A stretch of DNA of 50,813 bases from Primorskyibacter flagellatus (GTDB taxonomy: Bacteria > Pseudomonadota > Alphaproteobacteria > Rhodobacterales > Rhodobacteraceae): the NCBI RefSeq assembly GCF_900176485.1, contig NZ_FWYD01000025.1:1-50813 (forward strand), given 5' to 3'. Of the stretch, positions 1 to 8,397 are shown in pieces. Under the pieces are notes generated by a model, which saw nothing but the letters and a program-made list of their open reading frames with translations, was not told where the DNA came from and did no database searches. A program made the position numbers and the translations under genes. Positions within the stretch are counted from its first letter, which is position 1, and the number at the start of each line of letters is the position of its first letter.

Positions 1-51
1 CGGCCGAAGCCGTGCCATCTGATCTTCGCTCAGCCAGTAGAGATTGCTCAT
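1..51 (-). CDS. IS5-family transposase, N-terminal end only (runs off window)
   Basis: The minus strand from 51 encodes MSNLYWLSEDQMARLRP, which I recognise from memory as the usual opening of an IS5-family transposase; the rest lies left of the window. The start is the ATG at 49-51. Only 17 codons are visible, so the family call rests on that short match. Confidence 0.55.
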   Translation of the reverse strand, partial: MSNLYWLSEDQMARLRP

Positions 52-118
52 TTTCAAGGCCTCCTTGCGGAGCCTGAATCACGAGAAGCCAACAGAATCA
101 ATGGGTCCAGAGCCTAAA
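1..118 (-). mobile_element. End of an IS5-type insertion sequence
   Basis: The transposase start lies about 65 bases from a terminus-like sequence; read on the minus strand, the outer end contains GGCTCTGGACCC (about 103-114). The other terminus is outside the window, so the boundary near 118 is approximate. It separates operon A from whatever lies to the left. Confidence 0.45.
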
Positions 119-267
119 CATTTCGATGGACCACGTCAGTGGGGGAGGACCAGGACCTGAACCCAAAAAAAAGAAGCGCCGCAAAAGGGTATCGTTGGCG
201 AGGGGTTAAATGGAGGGTGCTTTTCGCGACGCGCGGGATTCCAATGGTTTATCCGGAGAATGCTCCT

Positions 268-297
268 GTTGACAACTTCACAACTTTAGTGTTTCGT
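268..297 (+). promoter_or_regulatory. Possible promoter of operon A
   Basis: TTGACA at 269-274 matches a sigma-70 -35 box exactly, but the hexamer 17 bases on (TTTCGT, 292-297) is a poor -10 box. GTTGACAAC around 268-276 is near-palindromic and could be part of an operator. The TGCAA-N6-TTGCA operator of the other modules is absent here. Confidence 0.35.
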
Positions 298-321
298 GTG
301 AAGAACTGAAAGGGAGGCCAT

Positions 322-1299
322 ATGACCAGATTTGCGACCCGCCTGAATTCTTTCGCGGCGAAGGCCGAGACCGCTTGGCCGGATCTCTCGGGAAAACCCA
401 CCCCCATGATGATGGCCGAACGTGCCGCCAAAGTGCCGGGATTGACCCATGTCGACCTCAACTATCCGGATCACGTTTCCGATGATCCTCGGGTTGTGAA
501 GGCGCGGATCAATGATTTCGGGCTCGAGGTGAACGGCCTCGCGATGCGTTATTACACCAACCCGGGTTTCAAGCTTGGTGCCTTTACCCATCCCGAAGCC
601 GCCGTGCGTCGCGAAGCGATCGATCTGACCAAACGTGGGATCGATGCCGCTATGGAAATGGACGCCCCGCTGATGACCCTCTGGTTGGGACAAGACGGCT
701 TCGATTACAGCTTCCAGGGCGATTACAATCGCATGTGGCAGGATGAGATCGATGCGATCCGTGAAGTGGCAGAGCACGCCCCGGACTGCATGATCTCGAT
801 CGAATACAAACCGAACGAACCGCGCTCCTTCGCGCTCCTGCCAGATGTCGCGACCACGCTGCTCGCTATCGACGAAATCGGCACCGGCAATCTGGGCGTC
901 ACCATCGACTTCGCGCATGTCCTCTATGCCGACGAGATGCCTGCCTATGCCGCGACCCTCGTCAAGCGCCGTTCGCGTTTGCTCGGCGTCCACCTGAACG
1001 ATGGCTATGCCAAGCGTGACGATGGTTTGATGGTCGGTGCTGTCCATCCGCAGGCCACTCTGGAACTTCTGTGGCAGATCACGCGCGATGGGTATGACGG
1101 AGTGATCTACTTCGACACTTTCCCGGATGCGTCTGGGATCGACCCGGTCGAGGAATGCGCCACCAACATCGAAACGGTGGAACGCCTGATGAAAATCGCC
1201 GGGAAGCTTGATGGGGACAATGCCCTCAAGTCCGCCATAGCCGACCAGAATTCACCGCTCAGCCAACGTGCAATAGGACGCATTATGGCTGGTTGCTGA
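322..1299 (+). CDS. Sugar isomerase/epimerase, xylose-isomerase-like TIM barrel (325 aa)
   Basis: A cytoplasmic TIM-barrel sugar isomerase or epimerase, first gene of operon A. The family's four metal/catalytic residues can be placed: E161 (in SIEYKPNEP), D196 (TIDFAH), H224 (GVHLND) and D265 (YFDTF). The spacing, and an Asp rather than Glu at the last position, resemble L-rhamnose isomerase of the Pseudomonas type more than D-tagatose 3-epimerase, though this is read by eye. The start follows a clear AGGGAGG site at 311-317. It lies 40 bases before the binding-protein gene, so it probably converts the imported sugar before phosphorylation by the PfkB kinase further on. The substrate is not evident. 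Confidence 0.8.
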   Translation: MTRFATRLNSFAAKAETAWPDLSGKPTPMMMAERAAKVPGLTHVDLNYPDHVSDDPRVVKARINDFGLEVNGLAMRYYTNPGFKLGAFTHPEAAVRREAIDLTKRGIDAAMEMDAPLMTLWLGQDGFDYSFQGDYNRMWQDEIDAIREVAEHAPDCMISIEYKPNEPRSFALLPDVATTLLAIDEIGTGNLGVTIDFAHVLYADEMPAYAATLVKRRSRLLGVHLNDGYAKRDDGLMVGAVHPQATLELLWQITRDGYDGVIYFDTFPDASGIDPVEECATNIETVERLMKIAGKLDGDNALKSAIADQNSPLSQRAIGRIMAGC

Positions 1300-1339
1300 A
1301 ACCATAGACCAAATCCACAGTCAAAAAGGGGGGAGACCC

Positions 1340-2389
1340 ATGACTAAAGTGACCAAAGCGACCTTGCTTGCAGGCGCGCTCTCTGTTTTCGCAAGCTTCG
1401 CCATGGCGCAGGACCTCGCGCCGCTGAACTCAGACGAGGAACCGGATCGCATAGATTGGAGCCAGCTTGAGGCCACATTCGGCGCAATCCCGACCCCGGC
1501 GGAGGGGACGAAGATTGGGGGCGTCTCAAAGACACTGACCAATGAATACTGGCGCTCCCTCGGTGAAGGCTACAAGAACGTCGCCGATGAGTTCGGCCTC
1601 GGGTTCGCCTATCAAGCTGCCCCAAGCGAAGGTGACCAGCTTGGTCAGCTCTCGATCGCCGAGAACATGATCCTTCAAGGCTATAATGCCCTGCTGTTCT
1701 CACCGCAGACCGACAACAATCTGCAACCGGCGCTGGAAAGCGCGACCGCCAAGGGTATTCCGGTGCTCAACGTGAATGATGCGGTAATTCCGTCCGTTGC
1801 GAACTATGTCGGCAACGTTCAGCGCGACAACGGTGTGCGTGTGGCCCAATGGTTCATCGAAAACCACCCGGAAGGCGGCAAAGTTGCCGTGATCGAAGGT
1901 CAGCCGGGCGTCTATGCTGCGGCCCAACGGACCGATGGTTTCACCGCCACCATTGAGGCAGTGGATGGCTTCGACGTGGTTGCTTCGGTTCCCGCAAACT
2001 GGAGCCGTGAAAAGGCCTATAACACGGCCTCGACCATCCTTCAGCAGCACCCGGATCTGATCGGCTTCTATGCCAACAACGACGGCATGGCCCTCGGGGT
2101 TGTCGAAGCGGTTAAAGCGGCGGGCAAGGCTGAGCAGGTTGCGGTCTTCGGCACCGATGGGATTTCGGACGCCTATAATTCGATCCGCAACGGTGACCTG
2201 ACTGGTACGGTGGATAGTTTCCCGGTTCTGACTGGCGAAGTGGCGATGGAAGTCGTGCTTCGTCTCCTCGGTGGCCAGGACCTACCCCGTGTTGTTGCAA
2301 CGCCGCAGGCTCTGATCACCGCCGAAAACGTTGCGGACTACGCGATCGAGGATGTCGATCAACTGCGGGAAACCCTCCTCGCTCAGTAA
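1340..2389 (+). CDS. Sugar ABC transporter substrate-binding protein, ribose type (importer A)
   Basis: Periplasmic binding protein of the ribose/galactose (pentose) type, 349 residues. It opens with a Sec signal peptide, basic MTKVTK then a hydrophobic stretch ending AMAQ, with cleavage likely near residue 24. The mature part has the two-lobe Rossmann-like repeats of the family, for example QLSIAENMILQGYNALLF and FGTDGISDAYNSIRNG. GGGGGAGA precedes the ATG. The next gene starts 148 bases later, and the gap carries two GC-rich hairpins (2398-2415 and 2428-2458). ATPase and permease follow in the same operon. The ligand is probably a pentose, hexose or polyol; nothing in the sequence narrows it. 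Confidence 0.9.
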   Translation: MTKVTKATLLAGALSVFASFAMAQDLAPLNSDEEPDRIDWSQLEATFGAIPTPAEGTKIGGVSKTLTNEYWRSLGEGYKNVADEFGLGFAYQAAPSEGDQLGQLSIAENMILQGYNALLFSPQTDNNLQPALESATAKGIPVLNVNDAVIPSVANYVGNVQRDNGVRVAQWFIENHPEGGKVAVIEGQPGVYAAAQRTDGFTATIEAVDGFDVVASVPANWSREKAYNTASTILQQHPDLIGFYANNDGMALGVVEAVKAAGKAEQVAVFGTDGISDAYNSIRNGDLTGTVDSFPVLTGEVAMEVVLRLLGGQDLPRVVATPQALITAENVADYAIEDVDQLRETLLAQ

Positions 2390-2397
2390 AACGGGCA

Positions 2398-2458
2398 GGC
2401 GGCCTCCGGGCCGCCCACCCATCGGGTCTGCGGGAGGCATCCTCCCTGTCTCCCGCAG
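2398..2458 (+). promoter_or_regulatory. Two stem-loops after the SBP gene of importer A
   Basis: GGCGGCC (2398-2404) pairs with GGCCGCC (2409-2415), and CTGCGGGAG (2428-2436) pairs with CTCCCGCAG (2450-2458). No U-tract follows, so this is more likely a 3'-end stabiliser or partial terminator that keeps SBP mRNA above ATPase/permease mRNA than a full terminator. Confidence 0.6.
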
Positions 2459-2537
2459 CCTTCCGGCCAGATGCGGACACACGCGGAGGGCAGAATTGCG
2501 AGCGCTCTGCTAGCGGAGCGCCGAAAGGATCGAACCC

Positions 2538-4082
2538 ATGACGTATACGCCATCTCGCCTCGCGCTCAACGGAATCGAAAAGAGCTTTCCGGGTATCAAG
2601 GCCCTCAGCGGCGTATCTTTTGAGGTGCGTCCTGGTGAAGTTCACGGCCTTTTGGGTGAGAACGGTGCCGGAAAATCGACGCTTTTGAATGTACTCTCCG
2701 CCGTTCTCTCGGCTGACATGGGTGAAATCAAGATTGACGGCGCCGAGGTACACCTCTCATCCCCTGCGGACGCGAGGGCTGCCGGGATCGCTATGATTCA
2801 TCAGGAACTTCAGCATATTCCCGCCCTCACCGTGGCGCAGAACCTCTTCCTCGGGCGACCGATGAAACGGGTAGGGGGCCTTCTCGTCGACCGTTCTGGG
2901 CAGGAGCGAAAAGCGCGGGAAATCCTCGCCGGGCTTGATCCAAGTATTAATCCGGCCACGCCGATCCATGAGCTCAAGGTTGCGCAGCAGCAGATCGTTG
3001 AGATCGCGCGCGCGCTTCTAGACGACGCCAAGATCATCGCGATGGATGAACCGACCTCAAGTTTGACACCCTCTGAATTTGAGCGGTTGGCCGAGCTTAT
3101 TGCGGAGCTCGCAGGTAAGGGTGTGTCTATTATCTATGTGTCGCACAAGATGGATGAGGTGTTCCGGATCTGTGATCGTGCCACAATCCTTCGGGATGGG
3201 CAGTTCATTGACACCGTCGATATGGCGGGCATCAGTCAGGATCAGGTTATCGCCAAGATGGTCGGACGCGAGTTGCAGGCCGCGACGCACCGCAGTTTCG
3301 CGACCGAAGAGGTCATGATGCAGGTCGACGGGCTCGGTGACGGAAAGATGATCCGCAACGCGAGCTTTGAGGTTTGCCGCGGCGAAGTCCTTGGCATTGC
3401 CGGTCTGGTCGGGTCCGGGCGGACCGAACTCCTGCGGCTTGTTGCCGGGATCGACCGGGCGACCGGCGGCAAGATCACTGTCTGCGGCAAAGAAGCCGCC
3501 TTGCGGACCCCACGTCATGCAATTGCCAGCGGAATCGGCCTCGTGCCCGAGGAACGCAAGAAGGACGGAATCGTCAAATCGCGCTCGGTTGCGGCCAACA
3601 TTGCCTTGCCCTGCATGGATCGTTTCAGCGCGGGCGGGCTGATCAAGCGGCGTGAACTTCATGCTGAGGCCACCGAATTGATGAGCAAGATGCGCCTGCG
3701 ACCGCCAGACGTGCAGCGGCCCATCGGGCAATTCTCCGGCGGCAATCAGCAGAAGGCCATCATTGGCCGCTGGCTCGCAGCCGATGTCGATATCCTGCTG
3801 TTCGATGAGCCGACACGAGGGATCGATATCGGGGCGAAATCCGAAATATACGACCTGATCGAAGAACTTGCCGCCTCTGGCAAGTCGATCGTGGTGGTCA
3901 GCTCCGAACTTCCAGAAATCATTAGGGTTTCTGATCGCGTCATGGTCATGCGGGAAGGCGAAATCGCCGGCACCCTAACTGGCTCTGACATCACCGAAGA
4001 ACAGATCGCCGCTTTGGCAATCCCCAAATCCAAGGCCACCGGAAGCTCGGCTTCCGCTCCGAACTACGAGGTTCAGGCATGA
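2538..4082 (+). CDS. Sugar ABC transporter ATPase, RbsA type, two nucleotide-binding domains (importer A)
   Basis: Cytoplasmic ATPase of the ribose-type importers, 514 residues, the normal length for the two-domain RbsA/MglA/XylG form. The first domain has Walker A GENGAGKST (about 40-48) and Walker B IIAMDEPTSSL; its signature is degenerate (LKVAQQQIVEIARA). The second domain starts near residue 260, lacks a canonical Walker A (GLVGSGRTE), but has signature FSGGNQQKA and Walker B ILLFDEPTRG. This asymmetry is typical of the family. The 3' end overlaps the permease start by 4 bases (ATGA), indicating translational coupling. Confidence 0.93.
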   Translation: MTYTPSRLALNGIEKSFPGIKALSGVSFEVRPGEVHGLLGENGAGKSTLLNVLSAVLSADMGEIKIDGAEVHLSSPADARAAGIAMIHQELQHIPALTVAQNLFLGRPMKRVGGLLVDRSGQERKAREILAGLDPSINPATPIHELKVAQQQIVEIARALLDDAKIIAMDEPTSSLTPSEFERLAELIAELAGKGVSIIYVSHKMDEVFRICDRATILRDGQFIDTVDMAGISQDQVIAKMVGRELQAATHRSFATEEVMMQVDGLGDGKMIRNASFEVCRGEVLGIAGLVGSGRTELLRLVAGIDRATGGKITVCGKEAALRTPRHAIASGIGLVPEERKKDGIVKSRSVAANIALPCMDRFSAGGLIKRRELHAEATELMSKMRLRPPDVQRPIGQFSGGNQQKAIIGRWLAADVDILLFDEPTRGIDIGAKSEIYDLIEELAASGKSIVVVSSELPEIIRVSDRVMVMREGEIAGTLTGSDITEEQIAALAIPKSKATGSSASAPNYEVQA

Positions 4083-5068
4083 CTGCACAATCGAACGTCC
4101 GCTCGTCCGGCACCGCGACCCAACAGACCACCGGTCGCCGCTTTACCGTGAACATCCGCGATGCCGGCACCCTTCTGGGCTTGATCCTGATCTTCGCGGT
4201 CTTTTCATTCCTCAACCCGGTCTTCCTCACCGGTGCAAACCTGCTTAACATTTTGCAGCAGTCGTCGATCAACGCGTGCATCGCCCTCGGCATGACCTTC
4301 GTGATCATTTCTGGTGGCATTGATCTCTCAGTAGGGCCGACCGCTGCGATTTCGGCGGTTGTCGGGGCGACCATGATGGCCGCAGGTGTGCCAATCCCGC
4401 TCGCCCTGCTTGGTGCCCTTCTGACTGGGATGGCCTGCGGCGTCTTCTCGGGCACGCTGGTCGCCGTGGCAGGGCTTCAGCCCTTTATTGTGACGCTGGG
4501 TGGTCTGTCCCTCTTCCGCGCTCTTTCTCTGATCGTCACGGGCGGCAACCCGATATTTGGCATCCCGCAGGAGTTCCGGGCGGTTATCAATGGGGATCTC
4601 TTCGGAGTGCCGACCCCAGTTGTTATCGTCGCGATTATCGCGCTGGTACTATGGATTGTATTGAACCGGAGCCCGCTCGGGGAATACATCCTTGCAGTCG
4701 GCGGGAATCAAGAGGCCGCACGGATAGCCGGTGTGCCGGTGGTCCGCACTAAAATTACGGTCTATGTTCTTTCTGGCGGGCTTGCATCGATCGCTGCCAT
4801 GATTCTCATTGGGAGATTGGGGGCAGCTGACCCAACCATGGGCAACCTTTGGGAGCTTGATGCCATCGCCGCAGCCGCCATCGGAGGGGCCTCCTTGATG
4901 GGCGGCAAAGGTTCTGTCGTTGGCACTCTGCTTGGCGCAATCATCCTTGGTGCGTTGACCAACGGTCTTACGCTTATGAATGTCCAAGCCTTCTATCAAC
5001 TTCTAGCAACTGGCATTATCATACTCGTTGCAATGTTGATCGACCGAGCCACGCGAGGAGCCGCATGA
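4079..5068 (+). CDS. Sugar ABC transporter permease, RbsC type (importer A)
   Basis: Inner-membrane permease of 329 residues in the branched-chain/ribose permease superfamily, with about eight to ten hydrophobic segments. Family motifs visible are GMTFVIISGGIDLSVG and, near the C-terminus, ELDAIAAAAIGGASLMGGKG. It has an extended hydrophilic N-terminus of about 30 residues. Its start overlaps the ATPase stop by 4 bases and its own stop overlaps the RpiR gene start by 4 bases, so transporter and regulator are co-translated. Confidence 0.92.
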   Translation: MTAQSNVRSSGTATQQTTGRRFTVNIRDAGTLLGLILIFAVFSFLNPVFLTGANLLNILQQSSINACIALGMTFVIISGGIDLSVGPTAAISAVVGATMMAAGVPIPLALLGALLTGMACGVFSGTLVAVAGLQPFIVTLGGLSLFRALSLIVTGGNPIFGIPQEFRAVINGDLFGVPTPVVIVAIIALVLWIVLNRSPLGEYILAVGGNQEAARIAGVPVVRTKITVYVLSGGLASIAAMILIGRLGAADPTMGNLWELDAIAAAAIGGASLMGGKGSVVGTLLGAIILGALTNGLTLMNVQAFYQLLATGIIILVAMLIDRATRGAA

Positions 5069-5928
5069 TTGGAGTAACAGACCCGCGCACCATTGGTGCA
5101 CAGATCCGGATGAAAATGCCGTTTCTGACGCCGCTTGAAGCGCGGGTCATGGATACGATCACCGGGCGCAATGACCTATCGCTCAGCACCTCACTACGGG
5201 CGGTCTCGGACGACGCCGGCGTGTCAGATGCGATGATCGTAAAGATCGCGAAGAAAATGGGGTTCAACGGCTTTCGTGAATTGCGCGAGGCGCTGGTGGT
5301 TTACAAGCAGACGGATGTCGCGTCGCTTCACAGTGAGATTTCGCCCGAGGACAGCTCTGCCGATATCGTGCAGAAGGTGTTCCGGACCGCGACACAGGCG
5401 CTGGAAGAGACGATGTCGATCCTCGATATCGAAGCCTTCGACCGTGCGGCGGACCTCCTGTACCAAGCCAAAGTACGCGATTTTTATGGCGTCGGCGGGT
5501 CGGCTCAGATTGCGCGCGACGTTTCCCATAAATTCCTGCGGATCGGGTTGCGCAGCAATGTGCATGACGACAGCCATATGATGCTGATGTCGGCCTCACT
5601 TCTCGATACGCAGGATGTGGCGGTCTGCTTTTCGCATTCCGGGGCGACCTCTGCGATCGTCGATGCGGCCCGGCTGGCGCGGCAGAACGGTGCGCGGACC
5701 ATTGCGATCACCAATTACGCCGATGCGCCCATCACCAAGATCGCGGATATCGTGCTTTGCTCGACCGCGCAGGGCTCGCCCTTGCTGGGTGAGAATGCAG
5801 CCGCCCGCATCGCGCAGCTCAATATCATGGACGCGATATTCGTGGCGGTCGCTCAACGGGATCTGAAGCGAGCGGAAAGCCAGCTTGCCCGCACCATGGG
5901 TGCCGTCGAGACCAAGCGAAACACCTGA
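5065..5928 (+). CDS. MurR/RpiR-family transcriptional regulator (operon A)
   Basis: A 287-residue regulator: an N-terminal helix-turn-helix domain (about residues 20-95, including DDAGVSDAMIVKIAKKMGF) and a C-terminal sugar-phosphate-binding SIS domain (about 125-265, with YGVGGSAQIARDVSHK and VCFSHSGATSAIVDAARLA). RpiR proteins sense phosphosugars and usually control the operon they sit in. It lies between permease and kinase, with a 4-base overlap upstream and 12 bases downstream, so it probably senses the phosphorylated product of the PfkB kinase. It is a different protein from the RpiR at 35203-36081. Confidence 0.92.
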   Translation: MIGVTDPRTIGAQIRMKMPFLTPLEARVMDTITGRNDLSLSTSLRAVSDDAGVSDAMIVKIAKKMGFNGFRELREALVVYKQTDVASLHSEISPEDSSADIVQKVFRTATQALEETMSILDIEAFDRAADLLYQAKVRDFYGVGGSAQIARDVSHKFLRIGLRSNVHDDSHMMLMSASLLDTQDVAVCFSHSGATSAIVDAARLARQNGARTIAITNYADAPITKIADIVLCSTAQGSPLLGENAAARIAQLNIMDAIFVAVAQRDLKRAESQLARTMGAVETKRNT

Positions 5929-5940
5929 ACGGAACAAGAC

Positions 5941-6816
5941 ATGACGACAAAGCCCTGCGCTGTCACGGTTGGCAGCCTCCACCACGATATTGTCATCGAG
6001 GCCCCGCATCGCCCTGTCGCAGGTGAGACTGTCACTGGCCAGCGATGGTTCCGGAAGTTCGGGGGCAAGGGCGGCAATCAGGCTGTCGCGGCTGCTGCGG
6101 CAGGTTGTGCCTCACGGATGGTTGGCGCCCTTGGCGACGACGCGTTTGGGCAATTCATGCGCGAGAACCTGACAAGCGGCGGCGTTGAGGATCGCTGGGT
6201 CGATGAACTTCCTGGCCAAGCCTCGGGAATGAGCGTGGCGATCAGCGATGCGACCGGCGATTATGGGGCGGTCATCGTTTCGGGCACCAACCTTGCGATC
6301 GACAAAGGGCATTTGTCGGATGCGGCGCTCTGGGACGGTGCGAAGGTGCTTATTTTGCAAAACGAGGTGCCCGAGGCGGTCAATATCGCCGCTGCGGAAG
6401 CAGCCCATCAGCGTGGCCTTCCTGTCATCCTGAATGCGGCACCCTACAGACCCATGTCCAGCGAGTTCCTTGGTCTCGTCGATATCCTTGTGGTCAATGC
6501 CGTTGAGGCAGAAGCCATGTGTGGTGTGGCCGTGGATAGTCTTGCCTCCGCGGAAAAGGCCGCGAAGGTTTTGGTGGAGCAACTGCCATCTGTCGTTGTC
6601 ACGGCCGGCGGCGACGGTCTCGCCATCGCCGATTCAAGTGGATCTAGTGCGTTACCTGCCATTCCCGTGAAACTCGTCAGCACGCATGGCGCAGGTGATC
6701 GCTTTGTCGGGACATTGGCGGCACGGCTTTGCTTCGGGGATGACCTCGAGACGGCGGCCGAGGCCGCGAACCTTGCGGCGGCTGCGCATGTATCCAAAGT
6801 GTTTGCGGAAAAATGA
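5941..6816 (+). CDS. PfkB-family carbohydrate kinase (ribokinase-like)
   Basis: Cytoplasmic sugar kinase, 291 residues. The N-terminal PfkB signature GGKGGNQAVAAAAAG lies near residue 41 and the C-terminal signature HGAGDRFVG near 249-257, with D253 the likely catalytic base. The usual GAGDxF reads GAGDRF, which is normal. It starts 12 bases after the RpiR gene and is the last gene of operon A. It probably phosphorylates the sugar imported by importer A, giving the RpiR effector. The GGKGGNQ form resembles ribokinase, but substrate cannot be fixed from the sequence. Confidence 0.88.
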   Translation: MTTKPCAVTVGSLHHDIVIEAPHRPVAGETVTGQRWFRKFGGKGGNQAVAAAAAGCASRMVGALGDDAFGQFMRENLTSGGVEDRWVDELPGQASGMSVAISDATGDYGAVIVSGTNLAIDKGHLSDAALWDGAKVLILQNEVPEAVNIAAAEAAHQRGLPVILNAAPYRPMSSEFLGLVDILVVNAVEAEAMCGVAVDSLASAEKAAKVLVEQLPSVVVTAGGDGLAIADSSGSSALPAIPVKLVSTHGAGDRFVGTLAARLCFGDDLETAAEAANLAAAAHVSKVFAEK

Positions 6817-6973
6817 TTCAGGTGTATCGGATCTCAGTTTGATTGCTGATTTGAAGTGTTCGTTCGTCGGTCATCAGGCAACAGGAAGGGTCTTCTGTAG
6901 TACGAACGATCATCCATTCTGTTTTGAACACAGCGCATCCCTCTGCTCGGACGGGTCGCAATGTCCGGTTCCA

Positions 6974-6992
6974 CATCACACGGCATGTGATG
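6974..6992. repeat. Inverted repeat CATCACA-N5-TGTGATG
   Basis: CATCACA (6974-6980) and TGTGATG (6986-6992) form a perfect 7-bp inverted repeat about 80 bases upstream of the HAD gene start. The shape suits a dimeric repressor or FNR/CRP-like site (TGTGA half-sites), or a weak hairpin. No other feature is evident between 6817 and 7069. Confidence 0.4.
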
Positions 6993-7069
6993 CCATTGGA
7001 TTCACTCCGGCTACCCGGTTGCGTAGGTCCATCTAACTCCGAGGGAACGGTCTCTTGGGAGCCAGTACA

Positions 7070-7295
7070 ATGAATTACAACATCTCGGTCGTGCTTTTGG
7101 ATTTGGACGGGCTTCTGTTGGACACGGAGCGCGTTCAGCTGGAAGTGGGTCCCGATGTTGTAGCCCGCTTTGGGTTTTCGCTTCCTCCTGAGTTTTTGGA
7201 ACGACTGGTGGGTGTCACTCGAATGGACGCTGCCCGAATTATCGGGCGTGTTCCGCCGGGTGGTGAAATTTGGACCGCTGATTGCGGTTCGGGCG
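7070..7295 (+). pseudogene. HAD-family phosphatase, N-terminal fragment cut by an IS6-type element
   Basis: The reading frame from ATG 7070 begins MNYNISVVLLDLDGLLLDTE, carrying the HAD motif I DxDG nucleophile region of the beta-phosphoglucomutase-like subfamily (DLDGLLLDTE, cap domain to about MDAARIIG). Homology stops near residue 65-70, after which the sequence joins a 5'-truncated IS6-family transposase. Motifs II to IV (Ser/Thr, Lys, acidic pair) are missing, so no active enzyme can be made. It lies downstream of the kinase and may once have been part of operon A. Confidence 0.7.
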
Positions 7296-7298
7296 TGA

Positions 7299-7793
7299 GC
7301 CAGGAAGCGGACGACGATTTCGTCATGGCGGATGGATGAAACCTACATCAAGGTGAAAGGTCGGTGGACCTACCTCCACCGTGCCGTGGACCGCGACGGC
7401 CAAATCCTTGATTTTATGATTTCTGAGCGCCGTGACCTAGCCGCCGCCCGGCGCTTCTTGAAGCAAGCGATCAGCGCAAACGGCGCTCCAGATCGGGTTG
7501 TCATTGACAAGAGCAGCGCCAACCTAGCGGGACTTCAGGCGATCATAGGGGTCTTGAAACTCACCCCCAGCGGCCGCACCGTCGAGATTCGGCAGCTTAA
7601 ATACCTCAATAATATCCTCGAACAAGACCACCGCTTCATCAAACGGATTACGCGCCCGATGCTGGGCTTCAAGGCGTTCCATTCCGCCGCTGCCACCAGC
7701 GCCGGGATCGAGGCTGCACACATGATCCGAAAGGGTCAGATCCGGGCAAACGGGGCATCTGTGTTTCAGATCTTGGCCGGGCTCGCAGCATAA
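7299..7793 (+). mobile_element. IS6-family transposase, 5'-truncated
   Basis: The frame encodes SSWRMDETYIKVKGRW, then RAVDRDGQILDFMISERRD, VVIDKSSANL and LEQDHRFIKRITRPMLGFK. These correspond to the catalytic core of IS6-family transposases, with the D, D and E of the DDE triad apparently at MDETY, VVIDK and LEQDH. The N-terminal helix-turn-helix half is absent: an in-frame stop sits at 7296. I found no IS6-type terminal repeat at either side. The element is a decayed remnant that truncated the HAD gene. Confidence 0.75.
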
Positions 7794-8050
7794 TTACATC
7801 TGCTGGACGGGGGGTTCCATCGCGCGGCCAAGTTTGCGGCAAAACCGATCGACGCGTGGCTCATCTGGGGTCCCGATCGTGTTCGCGAGCAGGCAGCGAA
7901 AGACCGCAGAACCGAGCGGGGGTCCCGTGCCGCACAAGGCGCTTCAAGGCAAAGCCTTTCGACCGGAAACGGCGTCGGGACGGCTGTCGGATCGTATGAT
8001 CGCCGTAGATGCAGTGTCGCGCCCGGGCCATTGTCTGCGCCCAGTCTATG
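7794..8050. other. Intergenic stretch after the IS6 fragment, no gene seen
   Basis: Open frames here have no recognisable protein signature and no good ribosome-binding site. It is probably decayed sequence between the IS6 fragment and the promoter region of the Gfo/Idh gene. Confidence 0.5.
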
Positions 8051-8102
8051 TTGACAAAGAAATACTTATTGACATGAATAACGTTTAGCAATGATCATTG
8101 TT
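8051..8102 (+). promoter_or_regulatory. Promoter/operator region upstream of the Gfo/Idh gene, weak TGCAA-N6-TTGCA match
   Basis: TTGACA occurs twice, 18 bases apart (8051-8056 and 8069-8074), in an AT-rich stretch. Just downstream is the perfect 12-bp palindrome CAATGATCATTG (8089-8100), inside AGCAA-TGATCA-TTGTT (8087-8102), which differs from the shared operator at 3 of 10 specified bases. It is about 300 bases before the start codon; 8103-8397 holds nothing else I can name. Confidence 0.4.
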
Positions 8103-8397
8103 GTCGTCTCGGCAGGACGGGAACCGGGCCACGCACGTGAAGATCGGGATCATTCTAGCGGCGAGTGAAGTGGCCGGTTTTCAATGGCCGGACGCAATGA
8201 ACATTTCGGCATTGTCCGACCCGGGACAGCGAAGTGTCAAAAAGGCTTCATATGTGCCTATCGGAGGGGCTGCATGTCGACAAAGGCGAGATAGCGCCGG
8301 CACGGACTTTAATATTGGCAATTTGCCGAGGCCTGACATCTCGTACGCGTCGATAGACCGTCTGACGCGGTTACAAGAATATCTAAAGGGGAGGATA

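Noticed and set aside
286-1047. Long minus-strand open frame opposite the first isomerase gene
   Set aside because: Its translation has no family signature and it lies wholly inside a well-supported gene with a good ribosome-binding site on the plus strand.
8098-8397. N-terminal extension of the Gfo/Idh protein
   Set aside because: The family starts at the Rossmann fold; ATG 8398 has a strong ribosome-binding site and the extension contains promoter and operator sequence.
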